Source of the DNA: Oscheius dolichura
Lineage: Eukaryota > Nematoda > Chromadorea > Rhabditida > Rhabditidae
Length of the DNA: 64,000 nucleotides
Reading direction: 5' to 3'
Assembly: GCA_932521035.1 (NCBI GenBank)
Contig: OW051497.1
Location: 3,410,001 to 3,474,000, forward strand
The notes under the pieces are model-generated. The model searched no databases. It was not told where the DNA came from and saw only the letters and a list, made by a program, of their open reading frames with translations. Shown here in pieces: positions 30,694 to 43,800 of this stretch. Position numbers and translations under genes: made by a program. How positions within the stretch are numbered: position 1 is the stretch's first letter; the number at the start of each line of letters is the position of its first letter.

Positions 30694-33600
30694 CGCCAGA
30701 AAAGAATGATCTCCAGAGGACGGGACGACCCTAGCCAGAGATAACAATCATTTTTCGTTTAAAAATACTTGATAGAAGCGGATCGAACTAAAAAGCGTCA
30801 AAGTGACGCAGCACTGGCTGTTTATAATTGCTAGGCGGACGGGCGCGTTTACCGGCAAAATTCAAAAATGCGCTTGGAGAGAGGCTCAAAAGCTGTCAAG
30901 TTGTTGCAGAAAAAAGATAACATTTTATTATCAGAGGGGGCGGATGTAACAATTATGGCTGCAACATAAGCGAAGGATTACAAAATACACATGGGGGCGC
31001 TTATAGTGGAAGATGGGCGGTTGGTGGTGCTTTTGGATAGATCATCAATGCATAGAAAGTAGGATAAACAATTGTTTGAGGTCTTTGCATCATGCTGACA
31101 CGCCCTTGAGTAGAAACTGCCCTGTCGAGTGATTAAATACTGAGAAATCAGCACTACTTGTAGGAGGCTTTCGACATCTTACGAAAACAATGTTTACCAA
31201 AAGAAAAAAATAGGAAGAGAGGTCCATTTTGGTGTCACAATAGTGTTAAAAGATAGTCTTTTGGTTCACCGAATCTCTGGAGCAATCTTTGTTACAACAT
31301 CTAAACGGCAACATATTTTTTGGCCATTTTTTACGAGGACTCCTGCTGTTTTGCTTGTTGCACGGGGAGGTTGATACGGCGACAATGGCAGAAAAGAGAA
31401 GCGGGAGAAAGATACGGATGACAGCCGGAGGGAAAGAATAACCACCGAAGGGGCTCGCTTGCACTTGTGAAAAGAATGGCTGCCAAATTTAGAAATTGGT
31501 TGTGTTCTCAGGCATGTGTTCGGCTGAGTAACTTCTATTGTAATGGATAACAACACGGGGCCACATATGGCAGTGGTTTCAATCAGCAAAAGAAGTAAAA
31601 TTGGCAACAGTATTTATTCTTCAGATGCAGCGAGGGACTGCCAGCAGGGATCCAGCAGCAGGAGCGGAAGAGATCCTAGGGCAGACACTTGTTCAAACTT
31701 GACCCCGGATTGGTATCAACCTCTAAATGATGTGTGCTTCATTGAACCGTGATGAAAATGTTTCGTATCTGCAACTGGGAAAGTCACATTAGAGCGATAA
31801 GTCTGTCGTACTTGTTGAAACGAATGTTGTCCCCGGCCTTGAGGTCACGCTCAAAAGTAGCATTTTCATTTCTTCCAACTCTTCGGGCTAACCCCTTCTA
31901 TTGTTCGCCCCTCAGGCAAGACGATTCCGATTCCTTTCATGATTCATAGCCAAGTTCTTCATAGTCGTTGAGTCACCACCCCATCAAAACCACAGAATGA
32001 GGCGCGTTATCGTGAAAAGCGGGGGAGGACTGTTTTCCAGCGATTTTGCTTTTACCAATTGGTCATTTTCAACAATTTCCCAGCGTTAAAGTTTCATTTC
32101 CATGTATTTCACTTACCCATTGCTTCTTTTTAAAACAAAGACCCGTACTCGACAAAGGTCACAAATAATCGAAGAGGAGAAATGCCCGGGACGTAGCTTA
32201 CGAGCCATGAAATGATCACTTTCCGGTCGTCGTAATATCACAGCCATGACTATGACCATTCCCTTTTGACGAAAAAACGGTCCGTCATGCTCTAAAAAGG
32301 AAAGCGACCTAGCACGAGGACTACTGCTCTTAGCACCCCCTTAGGTTCACAGCGGCGTCTTTATGTGCTAAAATGTCGGTCGGCACGTTTTGAGCTATTT
32401 TGACTTAACACTTTTATCATCGTTTTGAAGTTGGCGGCGGATAAGATCAGCATGGCCTGAAAACAGGAGAAAATAGTAGAAAGTATTGAACAGCTGTGGC
32501 AATTCAACTGGACATGGGCGATTTCTATTGCCTCGATTCGGAGAGTTTCGTGAAACACAGTTTTATTAGATATCCACGGATAATCTCTCTACATGTTCAG
32601 TTCAGTTATGAAGTCCTTCTGTAGGTTCAAGTAATTTGTAGATCCTTGTAAGGATTAGCTATGAGATTTTGGGCAAATATTATCATAACCTGATTGACCC
32701 TTTAATAGGCGGTTGTCCTTTTCCCTCTGTCATCCATAGGTCTTATTCTTATTATCTTCCCAATCCCCAAAATCGTGCGATTGATGAATAATCTTCTCTC
32801 GTCGGTGGATATGCAGAGAGCGACAGTCGAGCCCGGCTCCGATTTGTGCTTGATCACCTGCCGAATGAGTGACGTGAGAACAAACGATGTAAATACTGTC
32901 CTCTTCTCCCCTTCCGGAGCCCTGAAATATTAGGATCATAGAGAGGACAGGCTCAATTACTCAATTAAGAAGTACGGTAACGATGGGTCAATTGTTCCTG
33001 TTGCACCATTGTTTGTCGAGAAAACATGGGTTGCTTGCATAACAGAGGAAGAGGGGTCAGGCTGGCACTGGAGGTGTGATGAACAAAGAAAGAACTCCAA
33101 GAACAACGGGGGCTCCCGTAGTCTTAGCTTACTCCGGGCTTACGGTAGAAAGTCGGCATCAGCGGAAGTTGTACAGGGCCGTACTGTCACAGCGCATTTG
33201 TTTTGAATAATAGCTCGACCCAGTCAAAATAACTTCTCACTCATAAAAACAGCGATCCCGGAAGCGTCGCTAGCTGATATGGTGACCTCGAGGTGACCCG
33301 GATTGTTAGGGAAGGGAGTCGTTATTAGGCGGTACCCCATGCGTGTTGTGTCCTCCACCCTGTTCCCTCATAACAATCAATGCTATCAGCTGCTAAAAAT
33401 TTAAGATAAGGAAGGCTGCGAGTCGCCAAATTCAAACACAACTATCGTTCCTTTCTATTTGCCGTTTTGAGAAAAAGTCGCGATAAGCTATGATTTAGTA
33501 AACATTGCCACCTAATGATTGCCACTGGGCGGTCCACGACTTGCTATTGTGATCTCCTTAATTGGATTGATTTTGGTGACGGATATCCATATCCCCTATC

Positions 33601-36600
33601 CAATCTACAGGCAAGGGAGGGTGGGTGTGTTAACACCCCAGTACGCGGAAATGAAAAGGGTCCCTCTCGCTAGGTGGATGGGGAAAGCACTCTCCTGCTG
33701 GGAGTAACACCTACTTCCTCTGAGAATGAGATGCCTACAGAGCTCGAGCTCACAGTCCACCCTTCACCGCTTCACCTTTTCCTCTTCCTCTTTAGCTACT
33801 AGCTAGTTAAAATATTAAAATCCCCAAAAGAGATCCCCTTGTCTACCGTTGTTTATCCTAAGCTCCCCCATATTCCCATTTCAAAACCAGAGCGTTACTC
33901 ATCATTTTGAATGTAATGGGACTGGGAGACTTTCCCGCCTTTCCGCTTCTTTCCTATCTTGTGAAAAGGATCACACTGTTCTAATTCTACTTTTAGAAGA
34001 CGATATCGTCTCGGCAATGTCTGACGGCAATAATGGGGCCTACCCGTTTCATCTCGCCTGGAACAATTTACAGAAAGCTGCTGAAAAGGGAGCAGATAAG
34101 GTGGGTTATGAAATATTTAGTTTTCTCTCCACTGCTGCCGTATCGCCCTTTCCGTTTCATTTCTATCTTTTCGACTAAAAAGCGCGAGAACAGTTACTGC
34201 CCATGGCAGTGCCACCAGGAAAGTGGGCAATATTACATTGCCGGATTGGCCCTTCTTGGCCTCTTAGGCTAATGCTATCGGTATGATACCCAGGGAAGGG
34301 GAGAGGGAGTCATTTTCCACCTGGGTGCTAGAGGATCACGATACGTTGCCCTCTCTGGCTCACTTATATTCGAAAACGATTAGGTTACTCTATGAAAGAC
34401 GATGTCCCGAACGCCTACCTCAATATTCAGTAGAATATCAGATTTCAACTGGGGGGTTAGTAATTGCATGGGGGTTGCTCGCATGATGCTTTGTCAAATC
34501 TAACGATGACTAGAGGAATATTTCCGACTTGACAACTGCTTTATTTGGGTACGAAAAGATGCGCGTTAAACGGTGAAAATGGAATACTTAAAGGAAATAG
34601 GTTAGCAACAGCCGGAAAGAAGGCAGAAGGTGGAACTGACCAAGCCAACAAAGCCAGAGGCGGGTCGTCCTTGGTGGTAGATGTCAAATATTTGAAGTCG
34701 CTCTGGTCAGCTGAAGTCAAACATGGGCCCAGCCTTCCGTGTTTTCTCTTCTAATTACTTTTCCAACAGTTCTTTTTTGTTTCCAAGTTGATTAATTGCT
34801 CCCTGAGGTATGGTAAGGCCTCCGTTGTAAGCCGTAAGTGCACTTTACGGTGTTCGGCTCCTTATCTGTGACCTCTTGACCGCGCGCATCACGCAGACCG
34901 TAGCCACTTGAGATTTTCCATTTGAGACCTCTCCGAATAGGCTTCCTCTGATATACCGTAATGGGTAGTACATATCCAGGTGCGTTTTGACCTGTCGGCG
35001 TGGACGGAGGTGGCTTCTCTGCTGAGCAAATAGCTCTTCGGATCAATAGCGGCCGCTGTGCTCTCCCTTCAGTCCAATCAGTCATTTACCTAATTGTCAT
35101 ACCGTAACCCTTATGCCCCGCGGTCTCGTAAACCTGGCTGGCCGTATCTCTTTTGTAAGGGAGCATGGAAACGGCCGTCTTACGTCTGCCGACTGGCCGC
35201 TTTCGCATTGATTCGTTTCCTTTGAGAATGGGCCACATAGTTTTAATGTCCTGGTCTGGAGGCGTTCAATGGAAGCCTTGGTATAAAATTCCGTTCTCAC
35301 AATAACACGAAGCACGTCATTTGGGGAAAGATAAGTTATGGTAGTCATTCTTTCGCCAAGCCTGCTCTTGAACGGCTCAGGCCACTTGCAGCTAAATTTT
35401 GAAAGAAACACTTGAAACATTTGTTTATCGCATTGAAACCATAGCCTTTTACAGGCTGTTAAGTTACATTTTTGTCAATGGATTTAGCTGGATCCGGTCC
35501 CCAGACTATTTCTGTATGACCCGATCCTACGGTAGGCTATGACTCAGTTGGAAGCAACGAACTAACGATAGTCAGCGCTGTTTTGGAAATGGAAAAATTG
35601 TTTTGATGGTTTGAAAATGTTGGTATCCTCAGCCACAGCTTATCATTATTGCATTCCTACTGTAGTTTTTGTAGAAGACATCGTAGGTGGGAATTCAGTT
35701 CCCAGAGAGGAGATCATGTTGTCAATTACTATTCAGCCTTGAGTCCGCTGTAAAAAGATATGAGCATTAGCATATGCCATGAACGTGAGACAGTCCAGGT
35801 GGAGAATACCTTAGTCTGATCTCTTAGTAATAAGACCAGCTCTCTCCAATGCGCATTTCGTTCAATAGTCGTGGCGAAATAGTCACGAGGCGGCTTTCAT
35901 TCCGGTCTTGATTTGTCAGAACTTTTTGGCCCTTGGATCGCGGCTAAAAACGATATAAAATGGGGAATTCCCTCCTCCAGGGAGGTCTTATTTGACTTTT
36001 GCACTTTCCTTGTTTGAAGAGAGTTTGTCTTTGTTTGTGTATTTGCGCAATTCCCATTGCTTAATTACTTGTTTTGGCAAACATTAGACGGCTGTCCCGT
36101 TAAGGCATTTCTCATCTCTATTGGCTCTCTTTTATTTGAACACTGGAACTACCCTCAACTGCTTGTTAACACACATGAAGGGGAAACACCAAATATTTGC
36201 GTTTTATCAACTTAGTAAGAGGTCAAGCAGATGCCGTAACCTGCTGATATGGGGCAGATAACGATAACAGGGGGTTGGGACCTCCAGGTCCTTAACCCAG
36301 TTGGGGGTCTGATCCCTTGATCTACACTTAAATACAGTATTCCTCCCCTTTTCTGTCGTCCTAATAGAGGATTTTCTCCGGTTTTATCAGCTCGTTCCGC
36401 CTTCTTCCTGAAATTGGAGTCGTTCTTGACCTTCTCAGGATTTCACGCCTTTCGTTTGCTCTCTTAACGCCTTCTTCGGCTCCTTATTTACTCGGAAAAT
36501 GACAAATAGAAGTGTTTAATTTACAAATCAAGCCAGGGGCAGTGTTTCACGGCAACCAATCGCCAGCCAGGCTCCACCCCCTATAGACCGCCTCTTTTTC

Positions 36601-37952
36601 TTCACCGGCACCAGTATTGACACAGTGCCTGTCGGGAGAGCTACGGTGCTCCAACGTCAACTCGCTCCTCAGCTTCCCTCGTCATCCGTCTCTTCGTCTT
36701 CACCATCTTCTACAGTCGTCTCTCTGCACCTCGGTTGGTTTCTCTCCCTCCGCTGCGATGCACGCTCTCTCCCAGCCGTACTGTTTGCCCGCAACGGTGC
36801 AGTGCCGGCCACTGACAGTCTGATATCTACCTCAGCTCCCTCAACTCTTTCCTACACTAACTTCACTTCTTTTTAAGGTTCAATTAAAGCACTACGCTTT
36901 GGTAGACTCAGACCAGTGGGTACTGTAGCGTTTAGCTGGAGATTTGCAAAAGGTGGCGAAAATTATGACTGTGCTTGAGCTCTAGGATTTTCCACAAGTA
37001 TAGGTTAGAAATGTACCGTAGATAAGCCCCAGACATCAAAGCGAAGAATTAAGCAGTTTTAAAGAGTTTGAGAGCTCTTCGCCACTTTTGAGCTGGACTT
37101 GGCCGAAATTTCACTCGAGAACTTTTGGCGACCAAAGGCCCACCTCTTCTGTCTTCTGATGAAGCCTTAGATAGCGTGGGAACAAAAAGAAGCGTGGGAA
37201 TGGCCTCCCAGAAATTGCGTATTTGCCTCTGATACACATAGATGTGTGTGTTGTACATATTGACATAGTTGCAAACTCGGTTAAATATTTGGAATCTAAA
37301 CAGGTCAATATTAGGATAACAGGTCAGCTGGCGCTTCCGAAGCTCATCTTCACACCTTTCTGTTTCTTTTTGATCTGCCCACTCGGCTAAGCGATTAACT
37401 TTTTAAGGCGGACAACTTTTCGTTTACCGGTACGGAAAAGAGACCAAACCTGCGGGAAGCAGACAACGGGACCAAGGGGTCATAAGTTCCTGTTAGTAGA
37501 AAGATGCCAAGCATAGCTAGAACGCAATATGGCCCCGGGCAGCATTCGGCGCGTAAATTGGTAGGCTCATCGAGCCGACGAAACCTGATATGAGAAAGCA
37601 GGCCCGCTCTCAGCATCTTTCATTATTCCATTTGCTTGCCATCGTTACCTTCCGCTTTCCGCTTCCGTCGTCAGAGAACCCCGGACTCTAGGGTTTCGCA
37701 GCATTCTTAGGCCTCTGGTTCGTAGTTTTCCTCCTTCTCTTGCACTTGCTGGCCAGATGACCTTCAAAATGGGAACGCACCCTCCATACCTTATTCTTCT
37801 TTGGCCGATTTCTGCTTCTTCTCTCTATTCCTTCTTTTTGCCTCTCGCTCTTCCTGACAGTCAGGCCGGATGGGCGGGGCGTTGACTTCTCTCATTTGCC
37901 GTTACTTGTGCGTAGGCGTGGCCTATCCGCCTCTTTGCAGGAGTCGTCCCAG
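30694..37952. other. Gene-poor 7.2-kb region upstream of FoxA
   Basis: No open frame here joins into a gene with recognisable domains. The best candidates are two adjacent minus-strand frames at 34792-35085 and 35097-35420, unassigned. In a window otherwise this dense, the gap most likely contains regulatory DNA and possible noncoding 5' exons for the FoxA gene, since the first coding exon is preceded by a splice acceptor (TTTGCAG at about 37940). Confidence 0.5.
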
Positions 37953-40493
37953 ATGGATAACTTTTCCAACTACACCGCAGACCCCGAGCTAATCAGAAGA
38001 CTTGCCCTCTCATCTCAAGCCCAAAACGCAAGCGAAACAAACACAGGCGACAACAAGGTTAAGGTTTGTTGATAAGAAGATGCACGACGAACTGAGGCCC
38101 ACAGACGGGGGGTGGGGCTTCGTCACTTAGGCTTTTTCTGAAGGGGAGGGGTTAGGGAACTGAGTCACTTCTCTTCCTGCCTTTTGCAAAAACAGACGCC
38201 TGCAGTATCTCTTCTAACATGTTCCTATTCCCCTTTAACTAACAGTCTCCTCTTCCTGAACCACCTTCTATGGCTATCGTCCTTGGTTTACTGTACTCTA
38301 GTAGGTCTCGAATTTAGGTCGATATGCTCTCGAATTCTCTTGCCGCCCCGACCTCGGTCAGTGACACCACCGCCTCCCTCTACCAGCACAGTGTCGCTGC
38401 CCAGGTGAGCTGGGGGTTCTCTTCCCTGGAGCGACACACACAATCATACATAGCCCATTAAATCATATATCATCGCGATCGTGTGAATCGTCGCGCCGAG
38501 CTCTTTCTGATACGGTAGAGTAGATGTTTTCGACTCCCCCGGCTTTTTTGTTATCGCCCAATCGCTGCGTCTCAAAACATCAATTTCCGCTTTTACCTCT
38601 ACATTTTGAAGCCCAAATGATTCTGTTGTCTAACCGTGGGAACGGGGGAATCCCTCCGATCCTTCCTCAATTAGCTATGTAAACCCGGAAAAGTAAACGA
38701 CGACGTCGTTATTTGTGTTGAAGCGCTTGTGTGTTGCTCAAATATTTACATGGAGGCGTGGGTATCGATCTCTCCAGCATTTCCTTAGGAGTTCTTTTCT
38801 GGATATCCCCTCCTAATTCATCCTTTTTTCAGGGAATGACGGCTCAAGACTACTCTTCCGTTCTACCCAGCTACACCAATAGCATCCCTGGTTATCCGGG
38901 ATACTATGCCACCAGCGGGTTGAACACCCTAGGCTATACGGCCTACAACACCTACAACACTGCCCAGATGGGCAATACCTACGGAGGATTTGGTATGGCT
39001 GGAGGTGTCTCTCCAATCAGTGAGTTTGGATGAAGTGAGCCGGCGAATACGGTAGCTTTTCAGCCTCCCGCTCTTCGGTGACTAATGCTTCATCAGGGGT
39101 GTCCATTTCCTCTCCTTCTAATAGAAGCTATCCCTCTGGTGGAGAGATCCACTTGACGGCTGCCGAATTCGACGTAATTCTGGAAGAAAAAGAGAACTTA
39201 CTCCCGATATTTCAGTCAAAGATCAGGCGCCAGGGTGGTTATGGAAATGCGAAGCCTCCATATAGCTACATCAGTCTGATCACTTTGGCCATTCAGAAAA
39301 GCGAGAATAAGATGCTTACTCTTTCTGAAATCTACCAATGGATCATGACCCACTTCCCCTACTACGAGAACAATCAGCAACGCTGGCAGAACTCGATACG
39401 CCATTCGTTGTCGTTCAACGACTGCTTCGTCAAGGTGCCCAGGTAAGCATAGAGAGAGAGAATACTGTAAAGCCGTAAGGTCCGGGCAGTTTCCCATTCG
39501 ACGGCCATTGACCGTCGCTATTGAGGCATTCTCCCCCGATACGGTATGCAATTGCCGTGTGAAGAAAGAAAAGAGATGAATAGGCATACACATTTCATTT
39601 CAGGACCCCTGACAAGCCGGGAAAGGGAAGCTTCTGGACCCTTCACCATCTCTGTGGCAACATGTTCGAGAACGGATGCTACCTGAGAAGGCAGAAACGT
39701 TTCAAGGTCAGGGAAAGGGAGCCCAGCCGCAAGAAGGTAGGATTACCTGAGGGGGATCAGGTTAATTGGTAATTTTAGCGTAACCAGCAGGCCCAAGCTG
39801 CTCAACAAGCCCAGGCCCAGCAGGAACAAACCTCCAGCAATGGAAAGGCTGAGGAGTACGGGACGATCAAGCAGGAGATGTCTCCTGGGAAAGACGACCT
39901 CAAGCCAACCTACGAGGGCCTGAAGGAGGAGACCCAACAGCTCCAGTCCATCTCCCTCTCTACCCCCTCCACCCTTTCCCAACCAACCTCGGTCATTTCC
40001 TCCGTTGGATTGAGCTCCCAAAACTCGGTAAGTGATATGCCCTTGTGGTTTCCGTTGCATTCTCACCTAAGAGTGGAATGAATAACCCTCGGAAATGGCA
40101 GGAAGGGCCACCGTATTCGCGCCCAATAGTTGAATAATAGGAGTCCTTCCAGCCATTATTAGGTGCTACCCTTGCGCTCTTTCTCGTCCTTAGAGAAGAT
40201 TCCCAATGATCCTTTTCCAGCTGACCTACCCTAATTACAATATCTACCAACCTACGGATTTCACCTCCAACGCTGCCCTGAGTCTCAACCCCTCCACCTT
40301 CTCCATCGGCAACCTGATGGACGGCAAGAATTATGACTACAGCAGCATGTACAGTAACTTTGGAGGTGTCACAGCCGACTACACTACTCCCGCCCTCTAC
40401 CAAAATACCCTCTACAGGTAAAAATATTCCCGAGGATCCGACTAATGACTCGTTTTCAGCGCAAGCAATCCCAGCACAGCCTCCAATCTATAA
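37953..40493 (+). CDS. pha-4: FoxA/HNF3-type forkhead transcription factor, orthologue of nematode PHA-4
   Basis: About eight exons join in phase from ATG at 37953 ([20 protein letters not shown]) to TAA at 40493. A Y/G/N-rich N-terminal region ([27 protein letters not shown]) precedes the forkhead domain: [38 protein letters not shown], recognition helix [20 protein letters not shown], then [20 protein letters not shown] and [14 protein letters not shown]. This is FoxA class; the wing reads [10 protein letters not shown] instead of the vertebrate LHPDSGNMFE, in line with nematode PHA-4. A Q/A-rich and S/T-rich segment follows, and near the C-terminus [14 protein letters not shown] matches the conserved FoxA transactivation motif. 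It acts in the nucleus specifying pharynx/foregut. A splice acceptor sits just before the first coding exon, so an upstream exon (noncoding or alternative start) is likely. Confidence 0.95.
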
Positions 40494-40879
40494 ATGATCC
40501 AGAGCAGTCACAAGCTGATCCACTACTATTTGTGTGTATGAGTTACCCTCCCTTATTATTCCAATAGTCTATCAAACACCACGATGCCTTCTGTTCCTAA
40601 TAAGCGGTTGTTTCACTTCTTTACTATCCCTCTTTCAAACTGCGTAATATTCTGAGCATCATTTCCACCTGAGACCACCTCCTTTTCCCACTTCTATTTA
40701 TCATCGATACCAGCAGGGATGTAGACGCTCTCACTTATCCACAATATTCCCAATATCCTTCCCATTTGTAAGAAATCCGTCTTATATTGTGTCATTAGGC
40801 TGCATGTCTACATGTCTTGCAGTCGTCTCCATCCTATTTACCCGCTCTCCTTGTATTCTGTGACTCTTAGACTTCCAAA

Positions 40880-40885
40880 AATAAA
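40880..40885 (+). terminator. Polyadenylation signal of FoxA
   Basis: AATAAA about 390 nt after the stop codon, in T/C-rich 3' UTR-like sequence. Confidence 0.5.
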
Positions 40886-43800
40886 TATGTAAGATAAATT
40901 CAACGGTGTCCTTCTTCTTCTACTTCTTCTCCAAGTCTGCCTCAAGTGGATCGGCCCTACACAGAGCCACAGGGTGGCGCTGCGCAGTGGTCAAGTACAC
41001 CATACGACCCTATTTGCCATAGCGAGTGTCCTTTGTGCTGTCCTCAATGGGAAAAGAGATCTCAATACCAAAGCACTGTAGGGATAACACAGGTACTCGG
41101 ATCCAATTGCTAACCCTCACATCATCCGCCTAGCGGAAACACGAAACCAAATATATATTTTTCTCATTAAATTCTCTTCTGGCCCATAATTAATGATCAT
41201 TGGGGGCGCTTCTTCCTCGCAGGCAGGCAGCTGCCACGAAGTGCAATTTGTGAGATGGAGTTGGGGCTGAAAACGGATCCGGTGGTGTTCCGGTTCCTGT
41301 CGGCGCTGAGTGCGGGGGAGACGAGGGCCTGCACTCGGCCGTGTCTCACGACTTTCTGTCGCCACGAAGTTTTATAAATCGAGGGAGATCAGGATTCTGG
41401 GAGAGGGAAAAATAATGAAATGAAATAGAGAGGGACGGAGAGAGATTACTGTAGTCTCTCAAGATATCCTCTATAACAAGGCAACGTATCATGTAACCTT
41501 TTTCATCGTGGATACGATTTCAGAGTCGGGCCAATAATTAATTTTCCTCCTGGCCGAGCATCCAAAACGGATATACTGCCCGTTAGAGGGTTACCTATAA
41601 TATATCATCTGGAATATTTTCTAGAGCTTTTGATCGACGCATGCCAGCGTGGGATTGTAACGTATAGGCTGTACAAAGTTCCTCTTTCCCGTAAAATTAG
41701 ACAAAGGATGACATTTGTCCAGCTGGCAGTCGGCTCTTTCACCAGACATCAGCCGAGCAAAACAGCCCGAATAACGCTTTTCCTAAAAGTTGTTATTCTC
41801 ATGACACAGAGAGAGCGGAGCACTCGGCCAGATACAGTACCCCTAACACCTCACATGATTGCGCCACAAGGAAGTGACTTACGACGGTGCCAAGTGTAGA
41901 GAGATGCTCTCCTTGACGTAATCAATTAGTTTGTACTGCGTTAGCACTAATTACGTAACTAATATACCGGCTCGGGCAGATCCGAGTCAAAAAAAGTCAA
42001 CTTCTGACCAAGACAGCCCAAAGACAATGGGAAGGATTCCACTTTCCCACGGGGTTGTTGGTTTTCCCACACTATCCTTGTCTGTGTACCCTTGTTCAGC
42101 CTGGTAAATATTAGATGTGTGTGCGTCCTTCGGGAATTCAAATATTTGTAAAATAGTAGCCGTTGGCGGCCGTCGTCACTTCGTTGTTTGCCCCCTCCAC
42201 GTGGGGCTACCCTTCTAATTTTCTTCCTTGCCTTATGCAGCTCTTCGCCGTTCCCTTTTCCACAACTGTCGGGAATCTAGAAGTTCTAGTCTAGAGCTTT
42301 TCATCTAGTCGAGAACAGTTCTCTAAATGTCTGGAAACGAGCGTTCCGTCTCCAAGTGCGACGAGAGACAGAAATCTTCTTGTCGAGAGAAACGAGGCCA
42401 GCTGCATTTTTTATGCGTCGTATATTTTTAGCTGCTACGCTGGGCTATGCGTCAGCTACAGTAACCCTCGACATTTTACAGGACACTCACGGTAAGCAAA
42501 ATTCCTTTGAGCCTAAAAGACGATCTTGACGTTGCCGTACAGTGCCGTAGATCCGGTCCTATCAAACTTCTCTCCTGCTCTCTCGCCTGTCTCCCACTCT
42601 CTGCTCTGCCGAGCAGTGCCGGTCACGAGCTCGAAGTCAACAGCTCGATTCTCACGTTTCGGGATTACGGTAGGGGTTGTGACTTCTTCGTACAGTCAGT
42701 CTCTGCGTCTCATGGAGGAATCGTGTCAGTACGACACTCTCGGAGGACTGCGCTCCCCACGACAGCGCACTATTTCTTCCTTTTGGATTATTCGCGAGCG
42801 CTGACGTGGTTTAGCAAACACACGGCGCATATCCACTGTCTAATTCGTATCGCCGGTTACGAAGGGACCGAGGAAACTGTAGGAATGGGGGAGACGGATA
42901 ATATTCTCAAGAATATTGGAAAGTTATTAGCCAATGGCTACTTGGCACCCGGGATATAAGGATTCCGCACGCGCCCCGAACACTTCTAAAGCTAATATTG
43001 GTTTTCTCAGTTTGGATAACACTGCGACCACCTCCATAGCAAACATATCCGAGGAAGCGTGTCTCGCATTTTCGCTTCTGATTTGACTCCTTTTCGGCTG
43101 TTCTTCTTGTCTTCCAGCCCAGGAGGACTTTAAGTTCTCGTACTTTTATTTTGCTCGATGCCTTGACGGCTGCTAGAAGGGTTACGGTAGCCTCGCTCGG
43201 CCAAAAATAGTCCCCGCCGATTGGTCCTTCATAACCGCGTATCTCAAAGTTCTTAATTAGTCAGGCAAAATCTCTATTTCACTATGAAAGAATGATTGCG
43301 TATCCTATTTTGGGCTGTTCACATTTTGCTGAAAATTCACTCATTCCACATGGCTCAGCCGGGATAACGGGACCTACATCAGTGTCTATAGGATCCAGAT
43401 ATCCAGCCACATATGGCTCTCGGCCATCATCATCGTTTCCCAATGCAGGTGGGTGGCCCACACCTGTGGAATCACGTTTCCGCTCTGAGTCAACACCTGT
43501 CATCCTCTCCCAAAGCTGCCATCAAATCAGAATCTTTATTGCTTATAACGTACTTTGGCTGTCCACAAGGCACATTAAATATCTTACACGGTAGTTTCTA
43601 TCAATTGAGCACTTGTCTATACATCCATCTTTTTCTTAACTTAATATGGCATAAATAGAAAGCAAAAGGGAAACATAAAAATAGGGAGAGAGCAAGTTAT
43701 ACAATTTGTTTTGATATCAGGGAGATCTGATTTAGACGCGGACGGTCGCCGCTGCCGCATAAAATCCCATTGTGAAAGGAGGGGGGATACTGTAGTTTTT

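Noticed and set aside
36617-36876. Two overlapping serine-rich frames upstream of FoxA as a possible alternative first exon
   Set aside because: Neither ends at a donor whose phase fits the FoxA exon at about 37941; a noncoding 5' exon remains possible.
42507-42959. 150-codon plus-strand frame in the FoxA downstream region
   Set aside because: A neighbouring frame is equally open, there are no domain features and no splice continuity; probably chance.
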